A stretch of 64,000 bases of DNA. It comes from Colias croceus (taxonomy: Eukaryota; Arthropoda; Insecta; Lepidoptera; Pieridae). The stretch spans positions 5,084,001-5,148,000 of the forward strand of contig NC_059542.1 of the NCBI RefSeq assembly GCF_905220415.1. Reading direction: 5' to 3'. The position numbers and the translations under genes were made by a program. Below are positions 61,020 to 64,000 of the stretch, piece after piece. Position 1 is the stretch's first letter, and every line of letters starts with the position of its first letter. The notes under the pieces are model-generated. The model searched no databases and was not told the DNA's origin. It was given only the letters and a program-made list of their open reading frames with translations.

Positions 61020-64000
61020 ATGTTTGCATATGGTATAAATATTGTATGGTCAAATATGGCTCATAATTATTGAATAAAAAATACCTTCCTTAAATGTAGA
61101 AAATTATTAATTTATGCTTTATAACTTGGTTATAACTGAAGAGGAAAAGTTATTACATAAAGTGCATTAACAAGGAACTATGCTCATATAATAATCTATA
61201 TTAAATTAAAATATAAATAATTTATAACACTTTATGAAGTGCAAATCATAAAAACGTTTGAGTTATAACTCGTATATCCATAATATTAATAAGGATAACA
61301 TGAAAAGAAAAATACATACTTTTTCACAAGAACTGTGATTGTGTATCCTTTAATGTTCATAACTACACAGTTTCCGTTGAGATTATGAGTTAACATCACA
61401 TACATGTAGCAAAGGCTTACATATATTAAGATAATCTTACGATCAGTATTTATAAGGAAGAATGCCCTTGAAGATTAGAATGAGGCATAGAAAACGTAAT
61501 TATTGCCCTTGGAACGCGGTAACAATGATTTGCAGTCGATGCATGTGATTCTACGCACCACCCACTGAAAATGCCAATTCGGTAAACGTTTGGTGAATCA
61601 TCTGGAATTTATTGCGACATTAATAAAGAGAAATTTTCTATTTATGCAATGGAATTGGGAAGGAAGTGGAAGTGCTGTACTTGTACGTTTTTCTTGACTT
61701 TTATATACACTGTGAAGGATAGTGCGCAAGGAAAATCAATGATTAAAGTAGGTAAATTAGCCATATAAGACGGATTAAATTACTCTTAATTCAGACGATA
61801 GTAATTAAAAGAAATCATTATAAAAACATTAATTAGAATTTTTTAGAAGCATAATAAGCCCTTTTTATTAATATGTTTAATATAATAAATGTATTTCGAG
61901 TCTCGTCCCCGTGTACCCTAATAAATAAATAAATAAAAATCATCAAATAATTTCCAAGGAGGCAAGGGCTAAGCATCATTTTTAGTACATACACATAACG
62001 CAAAAAACCGCATTGTCTATTTCATAATTTAAAATCTTCATTAATTTGACATTTAATATCCGTTAACATCCGTCAAGACAAGAAAAATGTCTATTAGGTA
62101 CATGCGTGGTACATGCTTTCTCCATTGTTACTATGTAACATAGCTACTATTATTATGTCGCGCTATCAACACGCCCCACTATTTTTAATATTTTATGTAT
62201 TATGTATTATTGTTTACAACAAAAAGCATTGTGTATTCTGTATACTGTATACATAATGCATAGATATTATGATTGAAAGTTAAACTTTACAAATGAGGTC
62301 ACGCTCATCGGGTAGATTTACCTAACAAAATTATTATGTTCAAGTTGTATATTTTGCGCTTTCAAAAGAGCAAAGGAATTTTCCAAATCTAGAATGCCAG
62401 AAAAGTTAGAGTTGTAACAGAATTTATTGCCTAAATATTAATTATTTCTTAATGACTATTTGTTATAAACATTTTAAATTTAATGGCTTGCTTATCAGCT
62501 GTAATCTGTACTATCGTGTTTAATAATTATGTAGAACCAGTTTTTTGTTACATATTTAACAATCTTAACCAAGATTATCTATTAATTCTAAAGAATCAAT
62601 AATCTTAGTTGAGAGATATACTAATTTAATTTAAATTTGAATGAAGAGTCAGCTGAAAATAAAATTAATTTAATTTTTAAAAAGATATAGGTACCTATCT
62701 GACACACTAAAAGTTGCGTTCCTATTCTAAATAGATTGATTGATTCATTCAATGTTTTTTTTAATTTTTCTAATCACACGAAAAAACGAATCGGAAGACA
62801 CAACCAGAAACAAACGCTATTTAACACACGGCCAACAAATAAAAGGTCATGGGAAAGATGCGGTAGAATATGTGAGTATCACGTCTCTGAATGACAATTT
62901 GATTTTTTATTACCACATTGAATTTATGAAGATAATTATTAGCTTCGTAAAGGTCGATACACTGCACGCCGTGACGCGGGATGCACGAGCGTGAATACGA
63001 ATAAACAAATCTTCGTTCAGGATTTGATTGCATGACGAAATTCGATTTAGCGTTAGTTCAGCTCTTGTGTTTTAGCACAGTATTTAATTGCTCAAGCTAC
63101 TAGATATTTCGTGCTTATTATGCCACTTTAACAAAAACGAGGATTAGGAATTAGGATTTCTGCTGAAGGTTGAAGTCATAATAATGTTTTTTATCCTTGG
63201 AAATACATTTACGACGATATCTAAATTAGTAGGTATATCAGATGTCATAAAAATGTACTACGGAGATTTTAGATACATTTTAAGCACGTGTACGTCTATT
63301 GCATTAAAAAAAATATAATGATGCTTAAGCTAACATTGTATTACCTATAATCTATATAATATATCATCTACTCTAACATCATTTCAGACTGCATTTTCGA
63401 CAGTAGCAAATTATGCCAATCATTCAAAAAGTTAATAGAAAAAAATCCGGTATAACGTACACTAGAACTATTATGCTATTAACACGTGTTACGAGTCCAT
63501 GACATAACTCATACAGTGCGAAATATCAACTGTTTGATATTTTAACATTATTACATTAAAAATGCCATAAAGACATCATAACAAAGCCTTGTTAGAATGA
63601 GTGTACCACAGCTAGAGGTCAAACGTTCTTACATCTGTTGAGATAAAGTTACTTAGTTACTGTCTCAGATTATATAACTGTTGTGATGAAACAGATCGTA
63701 AATGCCAACGGTGGATCTGCTTTATATTTCGTAAAATTAAGCAGTGAGTAATGAATGTTCAGGATGTTTACAATTTACATATTCAATAGACACATGTATC
63801 ATAATATTTTGATTATGTGCTTCAATCAATTAGACGCGACACATTATGTATAAACAAATTTTAGACGTTAGAAACATAAGAACAGCAATATCCTTTACAT
63901 ATTTGTTATCTTTTACGCCAATATGTTAAAATTAAAAGAAGAAGGAAAACGGATTAAGAGCCTCTACAACTGAACACTAAGAGCGCCATAACCCATGTTT
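61020..64000. other. AT-rich DNA with an (AATA)n tail at 61,919-61,938
   Basis: GTATTTCGAGTCTCGTCCCC before the tail may be a retroelement end. Near 62.57-62.61 kb the 12-bp arms AACCAAGATTAT and ATAATCTTAGTT form an inverted repeat with one mismatch. No gene is supported. Confidence 0.45.

Noticed and set aside
60820..61038. 72-codon plus frame
   Set aside because: It sits inside the minus-strand poly-A element and runs through its target duplication.
1..64000. Bacterial, plasmid, phage or CRISPR content
   Set aside because: No long dense open frames, ribosome-binding patterns or spaced direct repeats were found. Composition and repeat types are those of an insect nuclear genome.

Overview
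The window reads as nuclear DNA of a moth or butterfly (Lepidoptera). It is AT-rich, about one third GC by eye, and no protein-coding gene can be followed across it. The assignment rests on many short interspersed repeats of types familiar from lepidopteran genomes: elements ending in GCGGGCGAAGC-like sequence, elements starting with a GTTTGTTTGTTT tract, a tRNA-headed SINE, a small inverted-repeat element with AACCGACTTCAAA ends, and poly-A or (AATA)n-tailed retrotransposon ends. No tRNA gene, rRNA gene, CRISPR array or bacterial or plasmid feature was seen. Nearly all open frames found (60 to 129 codons) look like chance frames or frames inside repeats. The window is best described as a gene desert or a set of long introns.

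Layout. 0-9 kb: AT-rich DNA with an old poly-A element copy (about 1.72-1.89 kb), a 72-bp tandem repeat (2.96-3.16 kb), a perfect 18-bp hairpin (4.17-4.22 kb), an internally deleted repeat copy (7.34-7.60 kb), and a GC-rich 788-bp insertion with an exact 11-bp target-site duplication (8.25-9.06 kb). 9-32 kb: scattered SINE/LINE-like copies, including a tRNA-derived SINE at 20.33-20.52 kb, plus several inverted repeats. 32.1-32.4 kb: a CpG-rich block that looks like a promoter and first exon on the minus strand. 33-46 kb: a tandem pair of 181-bp repeats, an 85-bp hairpin element with 9-bp direct repeats, a 531-bp inverted-repeat-bounded element (40.55-41.08 kb), a near-perfect 26-bp hairpin (41.53-41.59 kb), a second promoter-like block (41.8-42.2 kb), a compact putative enhancer (44.64-44.87 kb), and a truncated LINE with a 17-bp target-site duplication (45.91-46.14 kb). 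46-64 kb: a small inverted-repeat element, a full-length partner of the 7.3-kb repeat (55.24-55.71 kb), one well-bounded probable non-coding exon on the plus strand (56,960-57,081), and a young poly-A element (60.66-61.02 kb).

How the parts may fit together (inference). The strongest gene-like signals are the exon at 56,960-57,081, with consensus splice sites on both sides but stops in all three frames, and the CpG-rich blocks at 32.1-32.4 kb (minus) and 41.8-42.2 kb (plus). They would suit long-intron genes whose 5' ends or non-coding exons lie here, with coding exons outside the window. The CREB/AP-1 palindrome TGACGTCA occurs four times, each in a locally GC-richer stretch, which may mark regulatory elements. 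No clearly new biological system was found. The best leads are the hairpins, the bounded non-coding exon, the 531-bp inverted-repeat element and the TSD-dated insertions.
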